NCBI RefSeq assembly: GCF_024594815.1
Contig: NZ_JANJOU010000008.1
Span: forward strand, 248,001-312,000
Source: Roseomonas populi
GTDB taxonomy: Bacteria > Pseudomonadota > Alphaproteobacteria > Acetobacterales > Acetobacteraceae
DNA length: 64,000 bases
Direction: 5' to 3'
Shown here: positions 36,031 to 45,484 of the stretch, piece by piece
Layout: every line of letters starts with the position of its first letter
Position numbering within the stretch: position 1 is the stretch's first letter
The notes under the pieces: model-generated
The model's database searches: none
What the model was told of the DNA's origin: nothing
Seen by the model: only the letters and a program-made list of their open reading frames with translations
Translations under genes and position numbers: made by a program

Positions 36031-37392
36031 ATGTCCGACTTTCGCGCCTTGGCCGACGACCTGGCCCGCAGCCTCGCCCAGGACCTCGCCGCCGGTCGGC
36101 GCAGGTCTGGCGACCGCCTGCCCACCAGCCGCCGCTACGCTCACGAGCAGGGGATCGCGCCATCCACGGCTAGTCGCGTCTATGCGGAACTGGTCCGCCG
36201 CGGCGTGGCAGTCGGCGAGGTTGGCCGGGGCACTTTCCTCCGTGCGCCGGCCTCCCTGCCCCGCCTGCCCAGACGGGAGGCCGACCCGGGCGGCATCGTG
36301 GACCTCGAACTGAACTTCTGCGTCCTGCCCGACCAGGGCGCGCTCCTCGCCCCGGGGCTCGCCCGGCTTGCCTCGGCCGACGCCCTGCAGCCCCAGCTCT
36401 CCCGCGTTGCCGTGGCGGGCGATCCTGCCGCGCGCACCGCGACCGCCCGGGTGATGGCCCGCGGCGACTGGGCGCCGGCGCCGGAGAGCATCCTCTTCGC
36501 CGGGCGGGGCCAGCAGGCCCTCTCGGCCTGCTTCACCGCGCTCATCTCGCCTGGCGAGTCGCTTGGCGTGGAAGCCATGACCTACCCGCTGGCCAAGGGC
36601 ATCGCCCTGCGCCTGGGGCTCAAGACCGTGCCCCTGGCCATGGACGATCAGGGCCTGCGCCCCGATGCCCTGGCCGCTGCCCAAGCCGCCCACCCCCTGC
36701 GGCTGCTCTACCTTCAGCCCGACCTGCATAATCCGCTCGGCACGGCCATGCCGGCATCCCGCCGTCGCGAATTGGCCGAGCTCTGCCGCGCGTTGGACAT
36801 CCTGGTGGTCGAGGATTCCGTCTATGGCTTCCTCTCAGCAGACGCGTTGCCGCCGCTCGCTGCCCATGCGCCGGAGCGGGCGGTGGTGGTGGACAGCCTC
36901 TCCAAGCGCGTCGCCCCGGGCCTGACGCTGGGCTTCCTCTCCGCCCCGCCCGCACTTCGTCCGCGCATCGCCTCCGCGCTCCGCCTGGGCGGCTGGTCCG
37001 CGCAGGGCTTCGCCCTTGCCGCGGGCACGCTGTGGATGGAGGACGGCACCGTCGACGCCCTGGTCCTGGCCAAGCGCGAGGACGCGATCCGCCGCAACGC
37101 CCTGGCGCGGCGGATCCTGGGCGATGGCGGCCTCGTTCTGCGCGGCGATCCGCGCGCCTACCATCTGTGGCTGGAACTTCCCGATCCCTGGCGCGCGGAG
37201 ACTTTCGTCGCCGCGGCCGCGCGGCGCGGCATCGCCGTCTCGCCCGCGGCCGATTTCGCCGCGGGACCCGGCCACGCCCCCAGCGCCGTGCGCCTCGCCC
37301 TCGCCGCGCCCGGGGAAGCGGCCCTCCGGCCCGCGCTGGAGACGCTGCTCGAACTCGCCCTCGCAGGGCCGGACGCCGGCGCGGTCGGGTAG
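36031..37392 (+). CDS. MocR-family regulator (GntR HTH fused to aminotransferase-like domain)
   Basis: The product is 453 residues. The winged helix at about 10-75 reads GDRLPTSRRYAHEQGIAPSTASRVYAELVRRG. The rest is a fold-type I PLP-binding domain with LYLQPDLHNPLGTAMP and the PLP lysine in DSLSKRVAPGL. MocR regulators use PLP or PLP-bound amines as effector; the target is often a neighbouring divergent gene, here DUF1127. The ATG lies directly behind a -10-like box, so there is no room for a ribosome-binding site. Confidence 0.87.
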   Translation: MSDFRALADDLARSLAQDLAAGRRRSGDRLPTSRRYAHEQGIAPSTASRVYAELVRRGVAVGEVGRGTFLRAPASLPRLPRREADPGGIVDLELNFCVLPDQGALLAPGLARLASADALQPQLSRVAVAGDPAARTATARVMARGDWAPAPESILFAGRGQQALSACFTALISPGESLGVEAMTYPLAKGIALRLGLKTVPLAMDDQGLRPDALAAAQAAHPLRLLYLQPDLHNPLGTAMPASRRRELAELCRALDILVVEDSVYGFLSADALPPLAAHAPERAVVVDSLSKRVAPGLTLGFLSAPPALRPRIASALRLGGWSAQGFALAAGTLWMEDGTVDALVLAKREDAIRRNALARRILGDGGLVLRGDPRAYHLWLELPDPWRAETFVAAAARRGIAVSPAADFAAGPGHAPSAVRLALAAPGEAALRPALETLLELALAGPDAGAVG

Positions 37393-37540
37393 CGGGGGTT
37401 GTGCAGCCGGCCCGCGCGAGGGCAGGACGTCGGGCACGACCTGCCGAACCGCGCCCGGTACGGCGAGAACAGCTCGGTCATGACCGCACCGGCTGCGTCG
37501 GGACAGGCCGATCAGCCCAGCCAGTACCCCGGTTGCCGGC

Positions 37541-38929
37541 CTAGGCAGCCCCGCTGCTCGTGTAGTCCGCAACGAGGTGCAGCATGGCACGCAGGCCGGG
37601 AAGCAGGCCGGACTTGTCCACTCGGAAGCGCGGGGAATGGTTCGTCGGCACCTCGCGCGGGTCGAGGCCCGGGGCAGTCACGCCGACATTGAAGAACAGG
37701 CCCGGCACGGAGCGGGAGAAGTAGGAGAAGTCCTCCGCCGCCATTCCGGGCGGCATCAGCCGGAGCTCGCCTGCGGCGACCACGCGGGCGAGGCTCGGCG
37801 CCATGCGGGCGGTGAGCGCAGGGTCGTTCGCATTGCTCGGATAGCCGGTCGGGGACCAGTCTACTTCGGCGCGGCCGTCCATGCCCGCCGCGACGCTCTC
37901 GGCCACCTCCTTCGTCCGGCGCATGATGAACCTGCGGCGCTCCTCGTCGTAGGTGCGGAGAGTGCCGTTCAGCATGACGCTGTCCGGGATGATGTTGTTG
38001 CGGTTGCCGCCGTGGATCTGCCCGACCGTCAGCACCGAAGGGGAATTCACGTCCACCTGGCGGCTCTGGATGGTCTGGAGTGCCGTCACGATCTGGGCGG
38101 CGATGACGATCGGGTCCACCCCGGCCCAGGGGCGCGCGCCGTGGGTCTGGCGGCCGCGGACGGTGATGGTGAACTCGTCGGCGCTGGCGTTGGCAGGGCC
38201 GGGGCGGTAGCCGAGCTGGCCGGCGCTGAGGCCGCTGGTGACGTGCAGGCCAAAAACCACCTCGGGGCGCGTCGTCTCGAAGGCGCCTTCCTCCAGCATG
38301 CGGCGGGCGCCCCCAATCTCGCGGCCGGGCAGCCCCTCCTCGGCGGGCTGGAAGATGAGGACCACCGTTCCCTTGAGGTCGGCGCGGTGCTTCGCGAGGA
38401 CCTCCGCGGCGGCCATCAGGATGGCCGTGTGGCAGTCGTGGCCGCAGGCATGCATCACGCCGACATCCTGACCGCCCCAGTTCGTGCGGGCCCGGGACGC
38501 AAAGGGAAGATCCACCTCCTCCGCCACCGGCAGCGCGTCCATGTCGGCGCGCAGCGCCACGACAGGGCCGGGGCCGCCCTCGCCGCGCAGCGTGGCGACG
38601 ATGCCGGTCACCGCGACCTTCTCCCGGACGGAGTAGCCGAGGCCGCGCAAGTGGGCTGCGACGAGACCCGAGGTGCGGACCTCCTGGTTCCCAAGCTCCG
38701 GGTTCTGGTGGATGTCGCGGCGCCACCCGATCATCCGCGGCTCGATCACGCGGGCGGCCTCGTCGAGGGCGGCGTGAAAGGGGCGAGCCGGGCCGGCGGC
38801 CACGCCATCCCGCGTCTGCGCCCGCGCCCCGAGGGGCAGGACGCAGCAGGCGCAGGCGGCAGCAAGGAAGCCGCGCCGGGCCAGCGGCGCGTCGGCGACC
38901 AGGCTCTTCGAGAAGGGGCGACGGAACAT
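37541..38929 (-). CDS. Exported M20D-family amidohydrolase
   Basis: The product is 462 residues. A Tat-like signal (ARRGFLAAACACCVLPLGARAQ, in two blocks) suggests a periplasmic enzyme. The M20D metal site is recognisable: MHACGHDCHTA, QPAEEGLPG and GLHVTSGL, and near the C-terminus MAAEDFSYFS. The family includes IAA-amino-acid, hippurate and N-acyl-amino-acid hydrolases. ATG at 38929 gives the complete signal. There are no close partners: the IclR gene ends 383 bp upstream of it. Confidence 0.87.
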   Translation of the reverse strand: MFRRPFSKSLVADAPLARRGFLAAACACCVLPLGARAQTRDGVAAGPARPFHAALDEAARVIEPRMIGWRRDIHQNPELGNQEVRTSGLVAAHLRGLGYSVREKVAVTGIVATLRGEGGPGPVVALRADMDALPVAEEVDLPFASRARTNWGGQDVGVMHACGHDCHTAILMAAAEVLAKHRADLKGTVVLIFQPAEEGLPGREIGGARRMLEEGAFETTRPEVVFGLHVTSGLSAGQLGYRPGPANASADEFTITVRGRQTHGARPWAGVDPIVIAAQIVTALQTIQSRQVDVNSPSVLTVGQIHGGNRNNIIPDSVMLNGTLRTYDEERRRFIMRRTKEVAESVAAGMDGRAEVDWSPTGYPSNANDPALTARMAPSLARVVAAGELRLMPPGMAAEDFSYFSRSVPGLFFNVGVTAPGLDPREVPTNHSPRFRVDKSGLLPGLRAMLHLVADYTSSGAA

Positions 38930-39312
38930 GGGCGGGCTCCCGGCCGGGCAGAGCAGGAAACTTAAGACGCCACGCCCAGGGGCTGGCAAGACATTAGGCC
39001 GGTGCCTAGCCGCCGACGCGGCGACGGGAATGGCCGTGGACGACGACCCGCTTCTTCGCGCCGTCCGGCAAGCGGACGGGCCGCTCCCGGCCAGTTGCGA
39101 GGCTGAGTGGTCAAGGTGCCCGGTGCTTCCCCCTGTGTGCTGGCCGCGTGGTGGACGGCGTGCGATCTGAATGCTTCTCGCCATGGTGCGTCGAAGAGCA
39201 TGCATTCTGCTTTCGGCCATCTTCGCCCATCTGCTGGGGGACCACATCGGTGATCCGCTCGGTGCGGCTGCCCCCAGACGCCCTCATCCGTTCCCGACGA
39301 GCGGCGCAGCGT
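38930..39312. other. 383-bp intergenic region upstream of the amidohydrolase
   Basis: No gene was recognised on either strand. It presumably contains the amidohydrolase promoter. The apparent 80-codon frame at 38928-39170 lacks any recognisable domain. Confidence 0.4.
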
Positions 39313-40101
39313 TCAAAGGTGGACGGAGAGCCGCCGCGCCCCGTTGAGGATAAGTGGCAGCAGGTCGCGCTCAGCCTCCTGCAAGCTGCGCCGGCTCGGC
39401 TGCGTGCTCACGCTCATTGCCGCGACGACACCCCCGGACAGGTCCCGCACGGGCACGGCGAGGGAGAGCAGCCCCAGCTCCAGTTCCTCGTCGCAGGCGG
39501 CGTAGCCGGCCGTTCGGGCGCGTTCGATGCGGGCCCGCACCTCCTCAGGCGCCGTCGCGGTGTGGCGGGTCAGCGGCTCGAGGCGCGCGGCGCCGAGGTG
39601 GGCGGCGATCACGTCCTCGGGGAGGCCGGCGAGCAGGACCCGCCCGGTGGCCGAGCACCAGGCGGGCAGGCGCGACCCGATCCCCGGCCCGACCGAGACC
39701 ATCCGGTGCGGCGCCGAGCGGGCGACGAAGACTGTCTCCGACCCGTCGAGGATCGCGAGTGAAACGGCCTCCCCGGCCGCCTCCTGGACCGCCTCCAGCA
39801 CCGGCTGGGCGAGACGCGGCAGCGGCGTGGCAGAGAGGAAGGCGTAGCCGAGGCGCAGCATGCGCGGCTGCGGCGCGAAGCTGCGCCCGTCATGTGTCAC
39901 GTACCCGAGTTCAAGCAGCGTCAGCAGGCAGCGCCGCGCCGTGGCCCGCGACAGCCCGGTCCGGCGCGCGGCCTCGGCCAGGGTCAGGCGCGGCGCGCCC
40001 TCCCCGAAGCACTCGAGGATGGCAAGCCCTTTCGCCAGCCCCGCCATGGCCTCTTTCCGCTCAGGCTCCTCTGCCGCCACCGCTTCCCTCCCGCCCTGCA
40101 T
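39313..40101 (-). CDS. IclR-family regulator, likely of the aromatic dioxygenase cluster
   Basis: The product is 262 residues. The N-terminal winged helix is AKGLAILECFGEGAPRLTLAEAARRTGLSRATARRCL (about residues 22-60, in blocks). The effector domain carries RSAPHRMVSVGPGIGSRLPAWCSATGRVLLAGL, as in the PcaR/PobR/TphR group that senses aromatic acids. It is divergent from the TctC-dioxygenase operon across a 112-bp region with an inverted repeat, so it probably controls it. In known terephthalate clusters an IclR-type TphR holds this position. Confidence 0.88.
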   Translation of the reverse strand: MQGGREAVAAEEPERKEAMAGLAKGLAILECFGEGAPRLTLAEAARRTGLSRATARRCLLTLLELGYVTHDGRSFAPQPRMLRLGYAFLSATPLPRLAQPVLEAVQEAAGEAVSLAILDGSETVFVARSAPHRMVSVGPGIGSRLPAWCSATGRVLLAGLPEDVIAAHLGAARLEPLTRHTATAPEEVRARIERARTAGYAACDEELELGLLSLAVPVRDLSGGVVAAMSVSTQPSRRSLQEAERDLLPLILNGARRLSVHL

Positions 40102-40128
40102 TGACGGCTCCCCGCTCCGCAGAGCAGA

Positions 40129-40168
40129 ATGTTCGTAAATCGGCCGATAGTTCGATAATCGAACATAC
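40129..40168. promoter_or_regulatory. Inverted-repeat operator candidate for the IclR-type regulator
   Basis: A near-perfect palindrome GTTCGATAATCGAAC occupies 40150-40164, and a third copy of the half-site, ATGTTCG, lies at 40129-40135. Together they place TGTTCG and CGAACA arms on both sides of the divergent start region. Position and symmetry fit an IclR-type binding site. Binding is inferred. Confidence 0.5.
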
Positions 40169-40213
40169 AGCTTGGGTCAAGGCTGGACCGGAGGAAGACG
40201 GGTCTTGGGAATT

Positions 40214-41197
40214 GTGAATCGCCGCGGGCTCCTGGCGTCGCCGCTGCTGGCCGCCCTCGCGTCCTCCCGGGTCGGGGCCCAGCCCTCGCCGGGGAACCCC
40301 GCTTATCCGAGCCGCCCGGTGCGGGTGATCGTGCCCTTCCCGGCAGGCGGGTCGAACGACACCTCCGCGCGGGTCGCCGCGGAGCAGCTCCGCACCCTCT
40401 GGGGCCAGCCCTTCGTGGTGGAGAACCTCTCCGGAGCCGGCGGCAACGTGGGGACGGCGAACTTCGCCAGGGCCGAGCCCGACGGCTACACCCTGCTCGT
40501 CACCCCGCCCGGCCCGCTCTCGATCAATCAGTTCCTCTTCCGCGACCTTGGCTTCGCGCCGGAGGGCTTCGTGCCGGTCACGGTGCTCTGCGAGACGCCG
40601 AACGTGGCCATCGTCTCCATCGCCAGCGGCATCCGCACGTTCGGGGAACTGATCGAGCGCGCGAAGGCGCGGCCGGAGACGCTCACCTACGCCTCCCAGG
40701 GGGTGGGAACCACCTCCCACCTCACCGCCGCGCTGTTCCAGGACCTGACTGGCACGAAGCTCGTGCACGTCCCCTATCGGGGCGAGGCGCCGGCCATGAC
40801 GGACGTGGTGGGCGGGCGCGTGGACATGATCTTCTCCAACGTCACCGGCGCGCTGACGCAGCACCAGGCCGGGCGCGTGCGGATGCTCGCCGTGGCCGAC
40901 ACGGAGCGCGCGCCGGAGGTCCCGGACGTGCCGACCGCGGCGGAGGCGGGGCTCCCCGGCTTCCAGTCCACCGCCTGGTTCGCGGCCGTCGCCCCCGCCG
41001 GCACCCCCGCCCCCGTCGTCGCCCGCCTCTACGAGGGCCTGTCCCAGGTGCTGCGCTCCCCCGAGGTGCAGCGCCGCTACCGCGAGCTGGGCGCAGCCGT
41101 GGTGGGCAAGACGCCCGCCGAGACCGCCGCCTTCGTCGCGGCCGAGCGCACACGCTGGGGCGCCCTGGTGCAGCGCGCCAACGTCACCGTGGAATGA
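40214..41197 (+). CDS. tphC: TctC/Bug-family receptor, TphC-like
   Basis: The product is 327 residues from GTG at 40214; TTG at 40205 is better spaced from GGAGGAAG (40190-40197) and would add three residues. There is an export signal ([17 protein letters not shown]). Bug features are [35 protein letters not shown] and [13 protein letters not shown]. The stop overlaps the dioxygenase start (ATGA), tying it to the catabolic operon. In Comamonas a TctC-family protein, TphC, binds terephthalate for a TTT transporter encoded elsewhere; the same is likely here, as no tctAB is adjacent. The name depends on the cluster context. Confidence 0.75.
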   Translation: MNRRGLLASPLLAALASSRVGAQPSPGNPAYPSRPVRVIVPFPAGGSNDTSARVAAEQLRTLWGQPFVVENLSGAGGNVGTANFARAEPDGYTLLVTPPGPLSINQFLFRDLGFAPEGFVPVTVLCETPNVAIVSIASGIRTFGELIERAKARPETLTYASQGVGTTSHLTAALFQDLTGTKLVHVPYRGEAPAMTDVVGGRVDMIFSNVTGALTQHQAGRVRMLAVADTERAPEVPDVPTAAEAGLPGFQSTAWFAAVAPAGTPAPVVARLYEGLSQVLRSPEVQRRYRELGAAVVGKTPAETAAFVAAERTRWGALVQRANVTVE

Positions 41198-42498
41198 GCG
41201 GAGCCGTCGCCATGCCCGACCACAACCTGCCCGAGACCGCGCTTCCCCCCGGCCTCGTCACCCCGCCCGAGGTGCCCTGGCCCGAGGGGCTGACCCGCGT
41301 GCCTTACTGGGTCTTCCAGCGCGAGGACGTGGCGGCACTGGAGCAGACCCACGTCTTCCGCGGCGGAACCTGGAACTACCTCTGCCTTGAGGCGGAAATC
41401 GCCAACCCCGGCGACTACCGCGCCACCACCCTCGGCGGCGTGCCGATCCTGGCGGTACGGGACCATGACGGCGAGATCTACGCCTTTGAGAACCGCTGCG
41501 TGCACCGCGGTGCCCTCATCGCGTTGGAGGATTTCGGCCACGCGCGGGAGTTCACCTGCGTCTACCACGCCTGGAGCTACGACCTGCAGGGCAACTTGAA
41601 GGGCGTGGCCTTCAAGGACGGCATCAACGGCCAGGGCGGCATGCCCGAGTGCTTCCGCATGTCCGAGCACTCCCCCCGCAAGCTTCGCACCGCCGTCGTT
41701 CACGGCCTCGTCTTTGCTTCGGCCTCCGAGACCGTGCCGCCGATCGAGGAATACCTCGGCGACGAGATCATGGAGCGCATCGGCCGGGTGCTGGGCGGGC
41801 GCGAGGTGGAAGTGATCGGGCGCTTCACCCAGGAGCTGCCGAACAACTGGAAGCTCTACGTGGAGAACGTGCGGGACAGCTATCACGCATCCCTCCTGCA
41901 CCTGTTCTTCACCACCTTCGAGCTGAACAGGCTCAACATGAAGGGCGGCCTCATCGTCTCGGAATCCGGCGGCAACCACGTCTCCTACTCCGCAATCGAC
42001 CGCGAGGCCGAAGCGAAGGCGAAGGCCGCGAACGACTACGCCGCGCAGAACATCCGTTCCGAGAGCGACTACCGCCTGAAGGATCCCAGCGTGCTGGAGG
42101 GCGAGGACGAGTTCGGCGATGGCGTGACGCTGCAGATCCTCTCCGTCTTTCCCGGCTTCGTCCTGCAGCAGATCCAGAACGCGCTGGCCATCCGGCAGGT
42201 GGTGCCGCGCGGCGTGGGGCGGACGGACCTGCACTGGACCTATATCGGCTTCAAGGACGACAGCCCGGCGCTGCGGAAGATGCGCCTGAAGCAGGGCAAC
42301 CTCGTCGGCCCGGCCGGCTACGTCTCCATGGAGGATGGGTGCGTCGGCGGCTTCGTGCAGCGCGGCGTGGTCGGCGCCTCCGACCGGCACGCGGTGCTGG
42401 AGATGGGCGGGACGGACGCGGCGAGCACGCGCACCCGCGCGACCGAGGCGTCCGTCCGCGGCTTCTGGAAGGCCTATCGGGAGTGCACGGGGCTCTGA
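41194..42498 (+). CDS. tphA2: Rieske dioxygenase alpha subunit, terephthalate 1,2-dioxygenase type
   Basis: The product is 434 residues. The Rieske [2Fe-2S] ligands are Cys102, His104, Cys122 and His125 ([15 protein letters not shown]). The mononuclear iron site is DSYHASLLH with His231 and His236. Blocks such as [41 protein letters not shown] and [10 protein letters not shown] agree with what I recall of TphA2, the oxygenase large subunit that dihydroxylates terephthalate. Ortho-halobenzoate and anthranilate dioxygenases are the nearest alternatives. It overlaps both neighbours (ATGA and TGATG). Confidence 0.82.
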   Translation: MSGAVAMPDHNLPETALPPGLVTPPEVPWPEGLTRVPYWVFQREDVAALEQTHVFRGGTWNYLCLEAEIANPGDYRATTLGGVPILAVRDHDGEIYAFENRCVHRGALIALEDFGHAREFTCVYHAWSYDLQGNLKGVAFKDGINGQGGMPECFRMSEHSPRKLRTAVVHGLVFASASETVPPIEEYLGDEIMERIGRVLGGREVEVIGRFTQELPNNWKLYVENVRDSYHASLLHLFFTTFELNRLNMKGGLIVSESGGNHVSYSAIDREAEAKAKAANDYAAQNIRSESDYRLKDPSVLEGEDEFGDGVTLQILSVFPGFVLQQIQNALAIRQVVPRGVGRTDLHWTYIGFKDDSPALRKMRLKQGNLVGPAGYVSMEDGCVGGFVQRGVVGASDRHAVLEMGGTDAASTRTRATEASVRGFWKAYRECTGL

Positions 42499-42962
42499 TG
42501 CAGATCACCGACATCATGGCGGCGCAGGCGCGCTACGCCCGCTGCATCGACACGGACAAGCTGGAAGCCTGGCCGGACTTCTTCACGGAAGACTGCCTCT
42601 ACCGGATCACCACGGCGGAGAACCACCGCCTGGGCTTCCCTGCCGGCATCATCTGGGCCGACAGCCGCGGGATGCTGGAGGACCGGGTGGCCGCCCTGCG
42701 CGACGCGAACATCTACGAGCGCCATTCCTACCGCCACGTCCTCGGCCTCCCCTTGCTGGAGGAGGAAGGCCCGGAAGGCACGCGGAGCGAGACGCCGTTC
42801 CTCGTCGCCCGCATCATGCGGGACGGTGCGACCGACCTCTTCGCCACCGGCCGCTACCTCGACCTCTGGCGCGCGGATGCGGCGGGCACGCCGAAGCTCG
42901 CGGAGCGGATCGTGGTCTGCGACAGCTCGCGGACCGACACGCTGCTGGCGCTGCCGCTCTAG
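42498..42962 (+). CDS. tphA3: Aromatic-ring dioxygenase beta (small) subunit, TphA3-like
   Basis: The product is 154 residues, the length of TphA3. It has the cystatin-like SnoaL fold of ring-hydroxylating beta subunits: RYARCIDTDKLEAWPDFFTEDCLYRIT in blocks, the acidic linker in the middle, and ERHSYRHVLG. It forms the structural part of the alpha-beta hexamer. ATG overlaps the alpha-subunit stop by one base. Confidence 0.82.
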   Translation: MQITDIMAAQARYARCIDTDKLEAWPDFFTEDCLYRITTAENHRLGFPAGIIWADSRGMLEDRVAALRDANIYERHSYRHVLGLPLLEEEGPEGTRSETPFLVARIMRDGATDLFATGRYLDLWRADAAGTPKLAERIVVCDSSRTDTLLALPL

Positions 42963-42963
42963 C

Positions 42964-43986
42964 ATGGAGTGGACCGTGCAGGTCGCCCACAGCGACCACC
43001 GTTTCCCCTGCGCCCCGGACGAGACGATCCTGGAGGCCGCGCAGCGCGCCGGGCTGGAGATCCCCTACTCCTGCCGCAAGGGCGTCTGCATCACCTGCCA
43101 GGGCAAGGTTTCCGCCGGCGCGGTGGAGTCCTCCGGCACGGTGCGCTCGGCCGAGGAGGGCGGGACCTTCGACGCGCTCTTCTGCGCCTCGCGCCCGCGC
43201 TCTGACGTCACCATCGCCCCGCGCCGCATCTCCCGCCCCCTCGGGATGGGCCAGCCGCGGGAGGTGACGGCGCGGGTGTTCCGCAAGCAGCTCGTCGCGC
43301 CCGGCGTGACGCGGCTGCACCTGCGCTTCCCCATCGGCCAGCGCGTCGCCTTCAAGGCGGGGCAGTACATGGACGTGCTGCTACCGGGCGGCGAGCGGCG
43401 CTCCTACTCGATGGCGAATTCTCCGGCCGAGGCGGACGGGGTGCAGATGCATGTCCGCATGCACCCCGGCGGCGCCTTCTCGGACGCGCTGCTGGCCGGG
43501 CTGCAGCCCGGCGACGCGCTGCGCCTGAAGATGCCCTACGGCGAGGTGGAGCCGGACGGGCAAGACCCGCGCCCCCTTCTCCTCCTCGCCACCGGCACCG
43601 GCTTTGCCCCTGTCGCCTCCATCCTGGAGGAGGCGGTGCGCCGCCGCTGGATGCGCCCCCTGATCCTGTACCGCGGCGGCCGCCGGCCGGACGACCTCTA
43701 CCTCCCCGAGCTTCCCGCGCGATGGGCCCGGCGCCTGCGGGACTTCCGCTACATCCCCGTCCTCTCGCAGCCCGACCCCTCCTGGGCCGGGCGCACCGGC
43801 CGGGTGCCGGCGACCGCGGCGGCCGACCATCCGGCCATGTCGGGCCTGCAGGTCTACGCTTCCGGCAGCCCCGCCATGGTGGCCTCGGCCCGCGAATCCT
43901 TCACGAAGCTGCACGGCCTGCCGGAGGCCGACTTCTTCGCGGACGCCTTCATCCCCTCGACCCAGCCCGGCGCGGAGGCCCCATGA
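42964..43986 (+). CDS. tphA1: Ferredoxin-NAD(P)H reductase component of the dioxygenase, TphA1-like
   Basis: The product is 340 residues. The N-terminal plant-type ferredoxin has Cys37, Cys42, Cys45 and Cys74 (YSCRKGVCITC and LFCAS). The FAD domain has RRSYSMANSP, and the NAD domain has LLLLATGTGFAPVASIL. This single-protein electron-transfer chain is the TphA1 layout and feeds electrons to the Rieske centre. It starts one base after the beta-subunit stop and overlaps the next gene (ATGA). Confidence 0.83.
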   Translation: MEWTVQVAHSDHRFPCAPDETILEAAQRAGLEIPYSCRKGVCITCQGKVSAGAVESSGTVRSAEEGGTFDALFCASRPRSDVTIAPRRISRPLGMGQPREVTARVFRKQLVAPGVTRLHLRFPIGQRVAFKAGQYMDVLLPGGERRSYSMANSPAEADGVQMHVRMHPGGAFSDALLAGLQPGDALRLKMPYGEVEPDGQDPRPLLLLATGTGFAPVASILEEAVRRRWMRPLILYRGGRRPDDLYLPELPARWARRLRDFRYIPVLSQPDPSWAGRTGRVPATAAADHPAMSGLQVYASGSPAMVASARESFTKLHGLPEADFFADAFIPSTQPGAEAP

Positions 43987-44999
43987 ACGCCACACCGCGC
44001 CGGCGCATCGCGCTGACCATCGGCGACCCGAACGGCATCGGGCCGGAGATCGCGGTGAAGGCCGCCGCCCTCGCCGCCTGTCGGCCGGACGGCCCGGTCC
44101 CCGTGCTGGTGGGCGATCCCGGGCCGATCCGGCACTACGCCGCCCGCCACGCGGATGGCCTGCCGATCCGCGCGGAGCCCGCGGCCTGGCGGGACGAGGG
44201 CGGGCTGAACATCGCCCCCGTGGAGGCGCTGCCGGACAGCGCCTTCCGGCCGGGCCAGGTCACGGCGGAGGCCGGGGCGGCGACGGTGGCCTATGTCCGC
44301 GAGGCCCTGGCCCTGGTCGGCGCCGGCGAGGCCGGGGCGATCATCGGCTGCCCGCACTCGGAAACGGCGGTGGCCACGGCCGGGATCCCGTTCAGCGGCT
44401 ATCCCGGCCTCATCGCGGACCTGACGGGCGTCTCCCACGACGAGGTCTTCATGATGCTCGTCGGAGGCGGCCTGCGGATCGTCCACGCCACCCTGCACGA
44501 GCGGCTCCAGACCGCGCTGGAGCGGGTGACGCCGGAACTCGTCGCCGCCGCCGCCCGGGCCGCCCACCGCGTCCTGGCCGGCTGGGGGATCCCCGATCCG
44601 CGGATCGGCGTCTTCGGCCTCAACCCCCATGCCGGCGAGGGCGGGCTGTTCGGCACCGAGGACGCCCGCGTGACCGAGCCCGCCGTGGCAGCGCTGCGGC
44701 GGGAGGGCATCCGCGCCGAGGGCCCGGCTGGCGCGGACGTCCTCCTCGCCAATCGGGCAATGGACGCCTACGTGGCGATCTATCACGACCAGGGGCACAT
44801 CCCGATCAAGCTGCTGGCGCCGAGGCGCGCCTCGGCCCTTTCCATCGGGGCGAAGGTCCTCTTCTCCAGCGTCGGCCACGGCAGCGCCTTCGACATCGCC
44901 GGCCAGGGCATCGCCGATCCCGGCGCCGTCATGGCCACGCTGGCCCTCCTGAACGGTTCCGGGCAGGACGGCCTGGTGCCCGGGGCCGCGGCTTCCTGA
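43983..44999 (+). CDS. tphB: PdxA-family dehydrogenase, probably decarboxylating cis-diol dehydrogenase (TphB-like)
   Basis: The product is 338 residues. PdxA fold features include LTIGDPNGIGPEIAVKAA at the start, GCPHSETAV (metal His), HATLHERL, FGLNPHAGEGG (metal His) and YHDQGHIPIKLL (metal His). In pyridoxine synthesis PdxA oxidises 4-phosphohydroxythreonine; the related TphB oxidises and decarboxylates the terephthalate cis-diol to protocatechuate. Co-translation with the dioxygenase favours the TphB role. It is the last gene of the operon. Known tph clusters often place tphB before tphA1; here the order is reversed. Confidence 0.8.
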   Translation: MNATPRRRIALTIGDPNGIGPEIAVKAAALAACRPDGPVPVLVGDPGPIRHYAARHADGLPIRAEPAAWRDEGGLNIAPVEALPDSAFRPGQVTAEAGAATVAYVREALALVGAGEAGAIIGCPHSETAVATAGIPFSGYPGLIADLTGVSHDEVFMMLVGGGLRIVHATLHERLQTALERVTPELVAAAARAAHRVLAGWGIPDPRIGVFGLNPHAGEGGLFGTEDARVTEPAVAALRREGIRAEGPAGADVLLANRAMDAYVAIYHDQGHIPIKLLAPRRASALSIGAKVLFSSVGHGSAFDIAGQGIADPGAVMATLALLNGSGQDGLVPGAAAS

Positions 45000-45484
45000 C
45001 GCCATGGACGGTAGCGAGCGCTACGACGCGACCGCGGTTCTCTCCGACGGTTCTGAAGTCGAGCGCCGGGACCGCATTCAGCACAGCGGGGCCGGCACCT
45101 CGGACCACCGGATCGATCTGTAAGGTCGGTGGCGCTGTTCACGCCACGGTTGTCCAGGGCTGCTGATGCTTGCGCGGCGAAACCCGTCATCCCCCGCGCA
45201 GGCCAAGGCGCCGGGAACGCCGGGGATGTCGTGGCGTCAGCGCCTGCCCTCCGCTTCGTCGCACACCAATCCCGGAAGCGAACCTGCCGCCCCCTGGCCA
45301 TCTTCGCCCGCCAGCTGGGCGCCCGCAGCGGCCCTTCGTAAGGTCTTCTCGGTTTGCTGGAAGCGGACGAGGCAAGGTGAGCCTGCCAGACGGGTGACCC
45401 TTGCGGGGGAACCTGACCGACCGAACCGAGCTTTACGCCCCGGCTCGTGGTTGTAAGAAGAATTCTTACCTCTAAGTGGACCCT
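45000..45484. other. 485-bp intergenic region after the dioxygenase operon
   Basis: No gene was recognised. A 39-codon frame at 45004-45123 (starts MDGSERYDATAVL) and several short overlapping frames at 45128-45456 have no family resemblance. GTAGCG-AG-CGCTAC at 45011-45024 is a perfect palindrome, but its 2-nt loop and lack of a T-tract argue against a terminator. The AT-rich end at 45452-45480 probably carries the promoter of the next operon. Confidence 0.4.

Noticed and set aside
45011-45024. Perfect palindrome GTAGCG-AG-CGCTAC as a terminator of the dioxygenase operon
   Set aside because: The loop is only two bases and no T-tract follows. It is noted only as a palindrome.
45128-45456. 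Several overlapping short plus-strand frames
   Set aside because: They conflict with each other in three frames and have no recognisable motif.
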